52,164 bases of DNA from positions 6,759-58,922 of the forward strand of contig BFEA01001203.1 in assembly GCA_003427395.1 (NCBI GenBank). Reading direction: 5' to 3'. Positions 10,800 to 21,486 of this stretch are shown piece by piece (position 1 is the first letter of the stretch; every line of letters begins with the position of its first letter). The notes beneath the pieces are model-generated. The model was not told the DNA's origin. It saw nothing but the letters and a program-made list of their open reading frames with translations, and made no database searches. The position numbers were made by a program, and so were the translations under genes. Source of the stretch: Chara braunii. Taxonomy: Eukaryota; Streptophyta; Charophyceae; Charales; Characeae.

Positions 10800-11570
10800 C
10801 TAATAAAATATGTCTGGCTCCGTCACGAGGACGAAAAACTTATTGTCCAATTGGGTTTTCTTTTTGGTATGAGGTGGAGGAACCCGGACTAGCCGCCCCA
10901 TTTTTTTCTCACCAGCTGCCCCTTTCGCGCTCATTTTAAGAATGGCTTGAAGTTCCGAATATTTGTCTGGCATGTATTTGTCAGGCTTCGACAACGGCCT
11001 CTTCCCGTCTCTGCCCAACAACTTTCCCTCGGCCCACTTAACGTAAAAGTTCATCCCTTTCCGAAAAACCTCAACATCGGACGTCCCGAGCGGCACCCAT
11101 TGCCTTAATGCATTGCAAATAATCGCAACTTTGTCCTTGTCGGCGAGCGTTGTCAAAGTATGTGCCATCCTCCAAGGAGTGTTGTTAGGACTCTTTCCGG
11201 AAAGCAGCCTCTGGAACAAGAAAAACGCTTCTTTTTCTGCCTCCTTACTGGAAGGGTTTCCTTGAACAACCACCAGTGTCCCCTCCTTTTCCCATGCCTC
11301 CCGCATGTCCTCGAAAGCGAACGTCTGTGAGCGCTGCATGAACATCGCTTGCCTTGTATTCTCGGATAGATCGACCTGCAAATACCCCTCAACCTCTTCA
11401 TCGGAGAACCACACGACGCTCGCCAACCACAAGTGTAGCTTCCGTAAGTCGAATATTGGCTCACCTTCCAATTCCCTCACAGCAGCCACGGTGTGTTCTC
11501 CGTTCACGAGGTAATAGAAGTATTTGTCCTTGTCCCCTGACTTGAAGACATTATATGAGGTACATGCCAA
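10800..11570 (-). pseudogene. ParB-like domain segment, 5'-truncated
   Basis: About 256 open codons without an upstream ATG; the first codon counted is TTG. The left end coincides with the edge of dispersed repeat R2 at about 11560-11572, so the gene looks truncated by that repeat. Residues about 17-75 read Y-F-Y-Y-L-V-N-G-E-H-T-V-A-A-V-R-E-L, then an I-F-D/L-R-K region, then F-S-D-E-E-V-E-G-Y-L ... L-S-E-N-T-R-Q. That order resembles the ParB/Srx fold: a G-E-R-R-x-x-A-A helix followed by an E-N-x-x-R motif. The remainder is charged and unrecognised and ends in a basic stretch (T-K-K-K-T). ParB-like domains bind DNA or hydrolyse CTP in bacteria; in this eukaryotic repeat context the role is unknown. 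The resemblance is by eye and could be wrong. Confidence 0.4.
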
Positions 11571-12135
11571 TAAATTTTGAAGGTCTTTTACTAAGCCAAA
11601 CCAAAATTAAAAATCACCAAAGATGGCGGTGTCAAAACGTGCTTGCCCAGTCACTTTTCTGTTTTTTTCACTTTTTATTTTTCGTTTTCAAAGTATTGGG
11701 AGGCCTTAACAATTTTATGATTTTTTGAAATATTTTTAATGAGTTTTGTCTTATGTCAAGTACAGATTTGAAGCTTTTCAGGGCATTTCGCTGTGCCAAA
11801 AAAAAAAAAAAAATCGCCAATAATGGTGGTGTCGAAAACGTGCTCGCTCACTCGCTAATTTTAATTCTCTTCTTATTTTTTCTTATTTTTTCTTATTTTG
11901 TTTATTAGTTTTTTTTTTTATTTTATTCTGATTTCAAATTTGGTAAGCAATTTGGATGGAATGCTCAGAAAAATGTTGCTTTTTTTTTTCATAACATATC
12001 GTTTTTTTAGTTTTTTTTTTATTATTATTTTTTTTGTCCGCGTTTGGCCCGAACGGCCAAACACATTTCCAAGGGGTCCCGTACGTTCCGGCGTTCGGGT
12101 TCAGGCATCCAGCCCGTCCCGAGCGCCGGTTCCCC

Positions 12136-12169
<34 letters not shown>

Positions 12170-12320
12170 TGTACAGGGTTACCTGACCGAACGTTCCGGC
12201 GTTCGGGGTCCCGTTCGGGGGCCGAACACCTACAAGTTCGTCTTCCGCCAAAATTCATTTTGGGGCCTAAAAATAAGTTTTTTTTTCTGAATTTTTTTTT
12301 GTGAGTTCTCTATGATTATA
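11560..12320. repeat. Dispersed repeat R2, rearranged copy
   Basis: Parts match 51665-52164 in a different order. 11560-11660 and 11760-11870 (each with CAAAGATGGCGGTGTC-like cores) match 51850-51945 and 52067-52164. 12180-12320 (GGGTCCCGTTCGGGGGCCGA, CTAAAAATAAGTTTTTTTTT) matches 51735-51850. A TA run at about 12137-12170 corresponds to the one at 51668-51686. Clusters of GTTCGG/CCGAAC make it rich in short palindromes. Possibly a non-autonomous element; no coding content. Confidence 0.65.
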
Positions 12321-12384
12321 AAAAAAAACTAACGTGGCAGGGAGGACGAAGTCGACGATGGGGAGAAGGAGGAGGAAGAGGACG

Positions 12385-12452
12385 ACGGGGGGGGAGGATG
12401 ACGAAGATGGCAATGGGGAGGGGGAGGATGACGAAGATGGCAATGGGGAAGG
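12385..12452. repeat. 30-bp tandem repeat
   Basis: Two near-identical copies of a GGGGAGGATGACGAAGATGG-type unit within a purine-rich stretch (12340-12520). This yields artefactual acidic or pyrimidine-encoded frames. Confidence 0.8.
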
Positions 12453-12771
12453 GAAGGACGAAGTGGACAACAGGGAGGGCGACGAGGAGGACGAAGAGGA
12501 GGAGGATAAAGAAAGTACTCGCAAGCGATGGCGATTCTGGGCGCAGGCGCGACATGATAGATGGCGATGGCGAGGACCAAGGCAATGCCGGAAGCTCCAC
12601 GGCAGCTCCACGGTAGCTCCACGATGACGACACGGTAGATGGCGATGGTGACAGCCAGGGTGATGACGAGGACCAGGATGACGAGGATGGACTGCAACGG
12701 GGTGGAGGGGTGACGCGGCTTGGGAGGTAGACCTTCCCGGCATGAATTTGAAAATTGTATTGGGACGTTGA

Positions 12772-13660
12772 AACGTGTGGACGGGTGGAACTTGGCCAGT
12801 GAACCGTCAAAGCCAGGGAAAACCGAAGTGGCTGAGGGGGCGGAGGCCCGGCCCGATGAGAAATGTGTGGAGGGTTGGAACAAGGCCATTGAACCGTCGA
12901 GGACAGGGAAAACCGAAGTGGTCGAGGGGGCGGAGGCTCGGCACGACGTGCGTACCACGTGCGTGGAATTGGTTTAAGGGCGAGGCCCGCGCTGAGGCGG
13001 CCACGGAAAGCCGCGGGCGGCGAAAACCGAAATGGGCGAGGGGGCAGACGTCTGGGACGACGCGCGTCCCACGTGCGCGGACGAAAAGCGAGGCCGGCGG
13101 GTGGAGGGCGGATGCGAGGTTCAGGGGGCGGAGGGCAGGGCTGAGCTGCGCAGTGGAAACTGAAGGCAGCAAAGGTCCCGTCGACATGCTCGGTCGCGGG
13201 CCCAAGGGAAAAGTGTGGACGGGTGAAACTCGACCAGTGAACCGTCGCAGTGAGGGAAAACCGAAGTGGTCGAGGGGGCGAAGGCCGGGCCTGACAGGAT
13301 ATATGTGGAGGGGTGGAACAAGGCCAGTGAACCGTCTCGGGCAAGGAAAACCGAAGTGGCCGAGGCGGCAGAGGCTCGTGGTGACGTGTGTACCACGTGT
13401 GGGGAATTGGTGTAGGGGCGAGGCCCGCGCTTAGGCTGGTAGGGAAAGTCGTGGGTGGCGAAAACCGAAGTGGGCGAGGGGGCAGAGGTCTGGGGGACGC
13501 CCGTACCACGTGCGCAGGCAAAAAGCGGCCGCCGGGCGGAGGGCGCACGCGAGGTTCAGGGGGCGGAGGGCAGGGCCAACTTGCGTAATGGAAACGAAAG
13601 GCAGGGAAAAGCGAAGCGGGTGAGGGAGCGGAGGCCCCGGGCGACGCTCGTAACACACGC
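12772..13660. repeat. GC-rich satellite with ~438-bp higher-order period
   Basis: Monomers of about 90-115 bp share the core GGGAAAACCGAAGTGG followed by GAGGGGGCGGAGG (at about 12817, 12907, 13023, 13255, 13345 and 13457). Corresponding landmarks recur 438 bp apart: GTGTGGACGGGTG at 12775 and 13213, and GTACCACGT at 12952 and 13390. The array is therefore two higher-order units, with a more diverged third tail to about 13740. The long Pro/Arg-rich frames here are products of the repeat. Confidence 0.85.
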
Positions 13661-13679
13661 GTGGGCGGATAGCGAGGAC

Positions 13680-14300
13680 TCGAGGAGGCCCAGGCGGGCG
13701 CGCACAATGGAAATGCAAGCGGTGGCGAGGCCGTCATGCGGAAGCGCGGGATATTGCATGGTGTTTGTGCGTGTCAACGTGTGCATGTGTGCGTGTCGAT
13801 GCGCTCCTATGCAAAAGGGACGAAGAGGAGGTGCGCACGTGGTCATAAGAGGGAGCGGGCGAGCATAGTGAGCATGGGTGATTCGTATGTGAAGGACGGC
13901 GCGGCGGGAGATAATGATAGTTACTGTAGCCGCAGAGAGGAGAGGGTCTTGCTGCGCACGTGCGCAACAGAAAGAAGAGAAGGGTTGAGGTGTCGATCGG
14001 GTGGCGCAGGGGATGCAAAAGGGCCGAAGCGGACGCACAGGGGGGCAAGAGGCAGCGGGTGGGGCAGACGGGGAGAAGGGGGGCGATGTACATATATGCA
14101 TATAAAAGGTAGCGGGAGAGCGTAACAAGCATGGGAGTTTCGCACGTTGCTGGCATGTGCGCATCGGAAGGACGACGAGGCGGAAGATAATAACACCAGG
14201 CAGCAAAGGTGTCGCATAGGGGAGACGGGCTCACTGCGGCCGTGCGCAAGAGAAGGAGAATGTTGATTGACCAGAGGCGCAGCAACGTGTAAGCAAGCAA
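13680..14300. repeat. Imperfect ~200-bp repeats
   Basis: Blocks beginning GCAAAAGGGACGAAG (13810) and GCAAAAGGGCCGAAG (14018) share an order of sub-blocks. GAGCGGGCGAGCATAGTGAG corresponds to GAGAGCGTAACAAGCATGGG, and GGCGGGAGATAATGATAG to GGCGGAAGATAATAAC. No gene is seen. Pyrimidine frames on the minus strand are artefacts. Confidence 0.5.
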
Positions 14301-14721
14301 ACGTTAGCGAGGGATAAAATACACAGTGGCGATGGCAGATGGAGATGCGTTTTTATGTCTCTCTCTCTCTTTTCTCTTTTTCCCTCTCTTTCTCTCTCTC
14401 TCTCTTTGTAACAGGAAAGTTTGAATCGGAAATTGTGTTCTCTTTCTCTGTTTCTCTCTCTCTCTCTCTAAAACGAAATTTGTCTCGCTCTTTGTGTTAG
14501 TGGAAGTTTTAACCGCGGTGTTGGTTAGTCGATGGGGCAGTTGACGTTGTTTCCTCTGCATTTTTTTCTTTCCTTTGAAATGGTATTTGATCCATTGTGA
14601 GTAGGATTTTTGACAGCACTGAATTGTTACGAATGTCTGTCGCGATGTCGAGCCCGAGTGCGGTATCAGGTTTTAAGTAACCCTGCTTGGAACCGATAAA
14701 TGTTTTTTTCATTTTTGTTTT

Positions 14722-14775
14722 CTGCCAAATTGTAACGAATAGATTCGTTACATTTTGCTGATCCTAGAGATGTGT
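14722..14775. repeat. Short palindrome in TG repeat, copy 1
   Basis: CCAAATTGTAACGAATAG / ATTCGTTACATTTTGCTG form an inverted repeat around GAATAGATTC. Followed by a TG run. Same family as 15422-15492 and 16483-16548. Confidence 0.65.
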
Positions 14776-15258
14776 GTGTGTGTGTATATGTGTGTGTGCA
14801 ACGGACGATTATGACAATGATGATTATGATCACAGGGTTCGAGTCCACCAATCAATGCAAACTGTCTGTCTCCATCATCGTCCGTTTTTAATTATCAATT
14901 TTTTTTTTTTAATGAAAAAATAGAGGGAAAAAAAAGGGTGCTCATAGCAATGGTCATTAAAGCGACCCCGTTTTAACGCAGCAAATAATGTAACGGGCAC
15001 CGGGCCCCTGTACACCTGTCAGAAAAAAAAAAAAAAAACCTGCTTGCTGACTCTGTCGGGGCTTCGTCCCACTTGCAAGGACAGTTCGTGACCGATGATG
15101 ATCATGATGATGACAATGATCATGACGATGGTGGGAGGGTTGGACCCCACCAATCAATGGAAAACTCTCTCTCTCTCTCTCCCTCTCTCTCTGATTATTA
15201 TCATGATAGTGATGATGATGATGACGATGATGATGATGATGATGACAACAATGATGAC

Positions 15259-15301
<43 letters not shown>

Positions 15302-15421
15302 CAATCATGATCATGATGATGACACAGTTGGACTCTAGCAATGAATGGAGAATTCTCTCCTGCACACACACACACATGCACACACACAGACACACATGTA
15401 CACAAACAGACACACTCACAC

Positions 15422-15492
15422 AGAGATCGATAGGATCGGCAAAATGTAACGAATAGATTCGTCACATTTTGCTGATCGTATCGATGTGTCTA
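15422..15492. repeat. Short palindrome between CA and TG runs, copy 2
   Basis: GATCGATAGGATCGGCAAAA and its near reverse complement TTTTGCTGATCGTATCGATG flank a TGTAACGAATAGATTCGTCA core. CA repeats lie to the left and TG repeats to the right, so the whole block is a large inverted repeat. Confidence 0.75.
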
Positions 15493-15687
15493 TCTGTAAG
15501 TGTGTGTGTGTGTGTGTGTGCATCGGACGATGATGATAATGATGATGATGATGACATGATTTTAATCCACCAGCAATAGAAAACTGTGTCTCTTTCTCAC
15601 CCTCTGTCATACACACACATCAATACGATGACCAAAATAATGATGATGATGATGATGATGATGATGATCCAACCAATCAATGGAAAA

Positions 15688-15734
<47 letters not shown>

Positions 15735-16063
15735 CCCCCCCCTGTCTCTCGCACATACACACACACACACGCGCATCAATTATGGTCTTGCAAGTCCCAA
15801 AAATCGGTCGTCGTGCGTTTTTAATTATCAATTTATCGGGGCTTCGTCCCACTGGCAAGGACAGTTCGTGGTCGATGATGACCATGAAGATAACAATGAT
15901 CATGACGATGGTGACAATGAAAGACTCTCTCTCGCTCTCTCTTCCTCTCTCTCTCTCTCCCTCTCTCTCTCTCCCTCTCTCTCTCCATCTTTCTCTCTCC
16001 CTCTCTCTCTCTCTGCGCACCGGGCAATGACCGCGTAGCAGAAACACAATCAATGATGCCGCA

Positions 16064-16131
<68 letters not shown>

Positions 16132-16482
16132 ACACACCTCGCAAAACCCTCGTATACCACCCCTGTACCCCCCCCATCCACCTGACCATATCTATGATAT
16201 GGATTTTGAAGTCATGTTCTTCGAATTACGCAAAATAAATATTTAGAGTGAAGAAGTGTTGTTTTTCTTACGAAATGGGAGATATCGCGTGCGTCGCATG
16301 TGGGGAAAAAAAAAAAAAAAAAAAATTTCCCTGCTGACTCTGTCGGGGCTTAGTTCCACTTGCAACGACAGTTCGTGACCGATGATGATGTGGAGGATGA
16401 AAATGATCCTGACGATGGTGAAAAAAAAAAAAAAAAACCGAATAAAACACATGCACACACCCACAGACAGACAGTGTATAAC

Positions 16483-16558
16483 ACATCGATAGGATCAACA
16501 AAATGTAACGACTACATTCGTTACATTTTGCTGATCCTATCAATATGTGTGTGTGTGT
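16483..16558. repeat. Short palindrome next to TG run, copy 3
   Basis: ATCGATAGGATCAACAAAAT and ATTTTGCTGATCCTATCAAT are inverted around GTAACGACTACATTCGTTAC. Half-sites with the same ATCAACAAAAT word recur at 16690 and 16750, and a relative (CATCATCAAAATGTAAC) occurs at 19484 after a CA run. Confidence 0.75.
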
Positions 16559-16782
16559 GAGCACCGGGCCATATCCGCCTAATCGAAGGCGACATTCCAG
16601 TCTGAGAGAGGGTGTGTAATGGGATGGAATCAGTCTTTCTCACCGTGTCGTATTACACACACACACACACACACAGACACATTGATAAGATCAACAAAAT
16701 AATGATGATGATGATGATGATACACACACACACACACACACATATCAACATGATCAACAAAATATAACATCCGATGGTGTTG

Positions 16783-17396
16783 TCTTCGAAAATGGGAGCG
16801 ACACCCAAAGTATGAGTCTCGCTCACAAAATGCAGTGGGGTTCTCGGTGAAACTAATCATAGAACCAATTATGGAACCAATGATTGAACCAATCATGGAG
16901 CCAATCATGGAGCCAATCATGGAACCAATCATGGATCGATATGCCAGAACGGATCTGAATAGTAAATAGAGAAGGGAAGATGGGGTGAGCGGAGGGAGAC
17001 TAAATCATACAGATGAAGACAAGAGGAAATAGTATCATAACAGGAGGAAAAAAAAACATCCGAAGGTTTTCGTCTTCCTTTTCTTATGGCTAAAAAAACA
17101 AAAGAATCATCGTGCACGAGGAGACACTTTCCAACACATCCGATGGTGCTCTCTTCGAGAGTGGTATTTAACAGCTCACTGTCGAGGCACGTTTTCGAGA
17201 ACACCTTTCAAAAGTAACAGTGGAGCAATCGGGGAACTTCCCGTTTTTCAAGGATCAATAGTACCGAAGCAGCCGAAGCTACACCCAGAGTATGAGTCTC
17301 GCTGACAAAATATAGTGGGGTTGAAACCAATCATGAAACCAATCATGCAACCAATCATGGAGGCAATCATGGAACCAGTCATAGAACCAAACTCAT
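16783..17396. repeat. Duplicated block with 12-bp minisatellite (GGAACCAATCAT)
   Basis: GAACCAATCATG-type units are tandem at about 16852-16938 and 17322-17396. Each array is preceded by the same leader (ACACCCA-AGTATGAGTCTCGCT, then ACAAAAT-AGTGGGGTT) at 16800 and 17280. Between them, two ACATCCGATGGTG-type leaders occur (16772, 17137). This is a segmental duplication of a minisatellite plus leader; no gene is seen. Confidence 0.75.
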
Positions 17397-17525
17397 GGAA
17401 CGAAAGCCACTACCGTCCTTGCCCAAATGGAACACCTGGTTATTACAGCGGCATGGAATGGGATCGGTCTTTCTGACCATGTCGTTTTACACACACACAC
17501 ACACACACACACATACACACACACA

Positions 17526-18458
17526 NNNNNNNNNNNNNNNNNNNNNNNNNNNNNNNNNNNNNNNNNNNNNNNNNNNNNNNNNNNNNNNNNNNNNNNNNNN
17601 NNNNNNNNNNNNNNNNNNNNNNNNNNNNNNNNNNNNNNNNNNNNNNNNNNNNNNNNNNNNNNNNNNNNNNNNNNNNNNNNNNNNNNNNNNNNNNNNNNNN
17701 NNNNNNNNNNNNNNNNNNNNNNNNNNNNNNNNNNNNNNNNNNNNNNNNNNNNNNNNNNNNNNNNNNNNNNNNNNNNNNNNNNNNNNNNNNNNNNNNNNNN
17801 NNNNNNNNNNNNNNNNNNNNNNNNNNNNNNNNNNNNNNNNNNNNNNNNNNNNNNNNNNNNNNNNNNNNNNNNNNNNNNNNNNNNNNNNNNNNNNNNNNNN
17901 NNNNNNNNNNNNNNNNNNNNNNNNNNNNNNNNNNNNNNNNNNNNNNNNNNNNNNNNNNNNNNNNNNNNNNNNNNNNNNNNNNNNNNNNNNNNNNNNNNNN
18001 NNNNNNNNNNNNNNNNNNNNNNNNNNNNNNNNNNNNNNNNNNNNNNNNNNNNNNNNNNNNNNNNNNNNNNNNNNNNNNNNNNNNNNNNNNNNNNNNNNNN
18101 NNNNNNNNNNNNNNNNNNNNNNNNNNNNNNNNNNNNNNNNNNNNNNNNNNNNNNNNNNNNNNNNNNNNNNNNNNNNNNNNNNNNNNNNNNNNNNNNNNNN
18201 NNNNNNNNNNNNNNNNNNNNNNNNNNNNNNNNNNNNNNNNNNNNNNNNNNNNNNNNNNNNNNNNNNNNNNNNNNNNNNNNNNNNNNNNNNNNNNNNNNNN
18301 NNNNNNNNNNNNNNNNNNNNNNNNNNNNNNNNNNNNNNNNNNNNNNNNNNNNNNNNNNNNNNNNNNNNNNNNNNNNNNNNNNNNNNNNNNNNNNNNNNNN
18401 NNNNNNNNNNNNNNNNNNNNNNNNNNNNNNNNNNNNNNNNNNNNNNNNNNNNNNNNNN
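17526..18458. other. Assembly gap (933 N)
   Basis: Run of N directly after a (CA)n tract at 17487-17525. The gap probably results from the microsatellite. Open frames drawn through it are meaningless. Confidence 1.
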
Positions 18459-19110
18459 TTCCTGCGAAAACCAGGTAATTAACTAATGATAACACTGTGA
18501 TGGAGAGACAACTTCCCAGATCCAAACCAATGAACAATTTTTCTGTCCTGTCCTATTCTGTACGGACAGGGAGAAGATAAATATTAAAAAAAAAAAACAA
18601 CACAAAAAACAACAAAACAATATCAGGCACCTCCTCTTTCTCTTGTCCCCTTCCCCCTCTCCCCTCACCCATCCCCACTCCTCGTTCCCCCCTCCCCCCT
18701 CCCCCCTCCCTCCTGTTGAAAAATAACTACTCACACAAAATAGTAAAGATATTAGGCGGACGAGAGAATGGTCTCCCTACATCTACTAATAATAGGCCAC
18801 AACCTCTGGGTTGCAATTACATTAACAGTGATACATAAAAAAAAAAAAAAAAAATCATAAGGCAAGTGATGCCAACCCAAAAAAAAAAAAAAAAAAAAAG
18901 TGCTTGATAACAAATCACACTCGCAAATCATATTCTATGCGAAGTTAACAGAGGCCATCAAGTCGAACTTGCCACGACTTTTCAGTTGATGAAACGACCT
19001 TTCAACTGTGCAGTTTTTTTCTTTGTTTTTTTTTGTAGGCTTGAGATGCGAAGACATCCCTCGCCCTGGCCCCCACCCAAAAAAAAAAAAGAAAAAAAGG
19101 TATGGACCAG
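18459..19110. other. AT/CT-rich intergenic stretch with poly(A) tracts
   Basis: Contains a C/T-rich run (18630-18715) and A-tracts at about 18838-18854, 18880-18899 and 19079-19098. No gene or recognisable element is seen. Confidence 0.6.
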
Positions 19111-19118
19111 ACAACCTA

Positions 19119-19312
19119 AATTATCAGCTCATACACCAGCTAGACACTCAAAGGAAGGCATCTAACCTAAGCGGCTTACCCCGCGCCATGCCCGCTTGCA
19201 CGACAGAAGGATTCATAAATTATCAGTTCATACACCAGCTAGACACTCAAAGGACGGCATCCAACCTAAGCGACCTGCCCCGCGCCGTGTTCCGCTTGTA
19301 GGAGGGGAGGAT
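19119..19312. repeat. 97-bp tandem duplication
   Basis: TAAATTATCAGCTCATACAC at 19119 recurs as TAAATTATCAGTTCATACAC at 19216. Both are followed by CCAGCTAGACACTCAAAGGA and a CCCCGCGCC block. The two units are about 90% alike. Confidence 0.85.
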
Positions 19313-19419
19313 TCGCACACCACGCAAAATGCAAAATTCAACATTTGATTTATTCAAAAATGACCAGTGTCTGAAATGCAGCATAGAGAAACTCTCTCGC
19401 TCTCTCTCTCTGTCTCTCA

Positions 19420-19474
<55 letters not shown>
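19420..19474. repeat. (CA)n microsatellite
   Basis: CA run preceded by a CT-rich tract (19393-19417). Ends in CATCAATAGCATCATCAAAA, a relative of the palindrome family seen at 15422 and 16483. Confidence 0.9.
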
Positions 19475-19475
<1 letters not shown>

Positions 19476-19656
19476 TCAATAGCATCATCAAAATGTAACA
19501 CGTCATTTTCAGAATTGGACTCTATTGTGTTGCCTTCACTATTTCATATACATGTTGTGTTTGATCTCCATCTTTTTATTCTTCTGCGGTGTTATGTTAT
19601 GCTTTTTATAGTTTGTGTATGATTCTTATCTTCATATTTTTTTTGTCTGCTCTCCA

Positions 19657-21486
19657 CAACTGAATCCTCATGCACTGCTGCACAAAAGTCTCGAACCGCA
19701 AATGCAGAACGTTGTCGCCGATACAAACAAGTGCACACTGATCATCCGACCGCTCATCGCAACAGCGCACGACAACATACTGCCTCGCGCATAGTTCGAC
19801 ATATACCGACGGATATATATATGTCCTTGGGAACAGAACATTATGCACACATTGTCGCGCACATAAATGATTACATGAATATACATGGACGACTCTTTGT
19901 TGTCGACAAGGCAAAATTTATCCACCTCTTTGGCAGTATCCTGCAACTAATACACCTGCTGAGCAGATTCTCCGTTAATGGGAACCTGACAAACAACAAG
20001 CCTGGGAAGATTATTACGGTCACACGCACGACAATTCAATAACGCACTTGCACTTGCGTCGCAAATTGTTAGAGAACCTCAACCTCCTCCTGGTGCTTGG
20101 ACTAGAATGGTAGGAATTGTTGGTCAACTCCGACAAAACCTTGGACCGCTTATACCAGAGTCCGATCATGAACGTGCCTTCGCGCAACTCTATATATATG
20201 ATCTGAAAGATGAATATGACGCATTTGTCATACGCTTAACTAGATTTAATCTTTCATCTTAAATATCGCTTGCGACTTTGCAACGAATTATACAACTTCT
20301 ACGAAAACTTCACCATCTTCTAATCGAATGCAATCGTTGGGTGCAAGATTTCATTACTGTTTGTGAACTTCCTGATGAATACATGAACGACATATAGTGA
20401 TCAAGCCTGATGCACGTCCAATCGACGAACATGAACGAAGATATAACAGACCTCAAGGTCTTCTAGAAGTCTGTTTACTCATGCATGATTAACCTTCCAA
20501 TCGTGAAATTGTCGTACACCGACACGGTGGAGGTGTCCTCCAAGTCCATGAAACGAATCGCGTTGTTGACCTTTTGCATTACGTTCTATTATTCCTGTCA
20601 GGTGAAGATGGATGGGCGCTTGAGACAAACGACGAAGAAAACACTTGCACACAACAAATCATCGCGCGAGAGTTTTATACCTTGCATCTTAATATCCGAG
20701 ACACCGAACGAACGACAATATTCCGTACATCACAACTATTCCAAGAATATGTATGCATGACATTCGCAAAGATAAAAAATGGTCGATTACTGTATAATAG
20801 ACTCCACCAAACTGAAATTTGTGCCGAACTTTATCAAAACTGTCAGGACCACCTTATACAGTATGATAATGCTGAGAACATTGACCAACGTATTATTCTA
20901 CCTGCCACGTTCATCGGAGGCCCCGAGATATGCACCGATGATATCTAGATTCGATGGCGGTTGTGCAAGAATATGGTCACCTAGATCTTTTCATCACAAT
21001 CACTTGTAACTCGCACTGGCCAGAAATTGGACAACATCTCTTCCCTAACGACTAACTGTCAGACAGAACAGACCTCCTCGCACATGTTTTCAAAGGTTGT
21101 CTACAACAACTCATTCATGACATTCATGTCACGCACATATTCGGCCCAACTGCAACCTTCATATACGTTATAGAATTCAAAAACGTGGTCTCCCGCGTGC
21201 ACATTTAATTGTTATATTTGCTAATGAGCATCAAATTTTTACGCCCGAACAAATAAATTTTATAATTTGTGTCGAAATTCCTGCAAACCCTGACCTCCGT
21301 GACCTCGTGTTAGCACACATGATACATAACTCATGTGGTCCTTTCAATATGTAAGCTCCATGCACGCACAATGATCAATGCGCACACCACTTCCCAAAAG
21401 ATTTATCCGATCAAACCACATGGAATGAAGAAAATGGTTATCCCATATACCGCCGTCGTGCACGAGACAATGGAGGAACAATTGTC
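19657..21486 (+). pseudogene. Helitron N-terminal domain and HUH Rep nuclease
   Basis: Frames change repeatedly, but recognisable blocks run in order. At about 20150-20240, A-F-A-Q-L-Y-I-Y-D. At 20430-20460, E-R-R-Y-N-R-P. At about 20500-20600, R-E-I-V-V-H-R then G-E-D-G-W. At 20670-20946, a Helitron-like N region (F-R-T-S-Q-L-F-Q-E-Y ... R-I-I-L-P-A-T-F-I-G-G-P). At about 20985-21060, L-F-I-T-I-T-C-N then W-P-E-I. At 21180-21220, the Rep motif region reads R-G-L-P-R-A-H-L, where functional plant Helitrons usually have an H-x-H pair; the first His is Arg here. Rep would nick DNA at the element end. The stops, frameshifts and altered HUH motif make this non-functional. Confidence 0.8.

Larger units (their letters stand above)
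14340..16760. repeat. Microsatellite mosaic with conserved non-SSR spacers
   Basis: Runs of (CT)n, (CA)n/(TG)n and (GAT)n alternate with recurring unique modules. Module one: CCAATCAATGGAAAACTCTC and variants just before CT runs (about 14850, 15150, 15335, 15575, 15675; again at 40045). Module two: GGGGCTTCGTCCCACTTGCA plus GACAGTTCGTGACCGATGAT (about 15058, 15839, 16344). Module three: short palindromes with ATTCGTTACATTTTGCTGAT (listed separately). Several diverged copies of one composite unit are likely. All open frames here (poly-Ser, His-Thr, Asp runs) are spurious. Confidence 0.8.

Noticed and set aside
12316-13737. 473-codon minus-strand Pro/Arg/Ser-rich frame
   Set aside because: It spans the 438-bp satellite and purine-rich repeats; frame openness follows from GC-rich repeat composition. 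No ordinary protein segments.
14957-16137. Poly-Ser, poly-Asp, poly-His and Arg-Glu frames
   Set aside because: Products of GAT, CT and CA microsatellites.
17395-18537. ~350-codon frames on both strands
   Set aside because: Almost entirely Ns from the scaffold gap.
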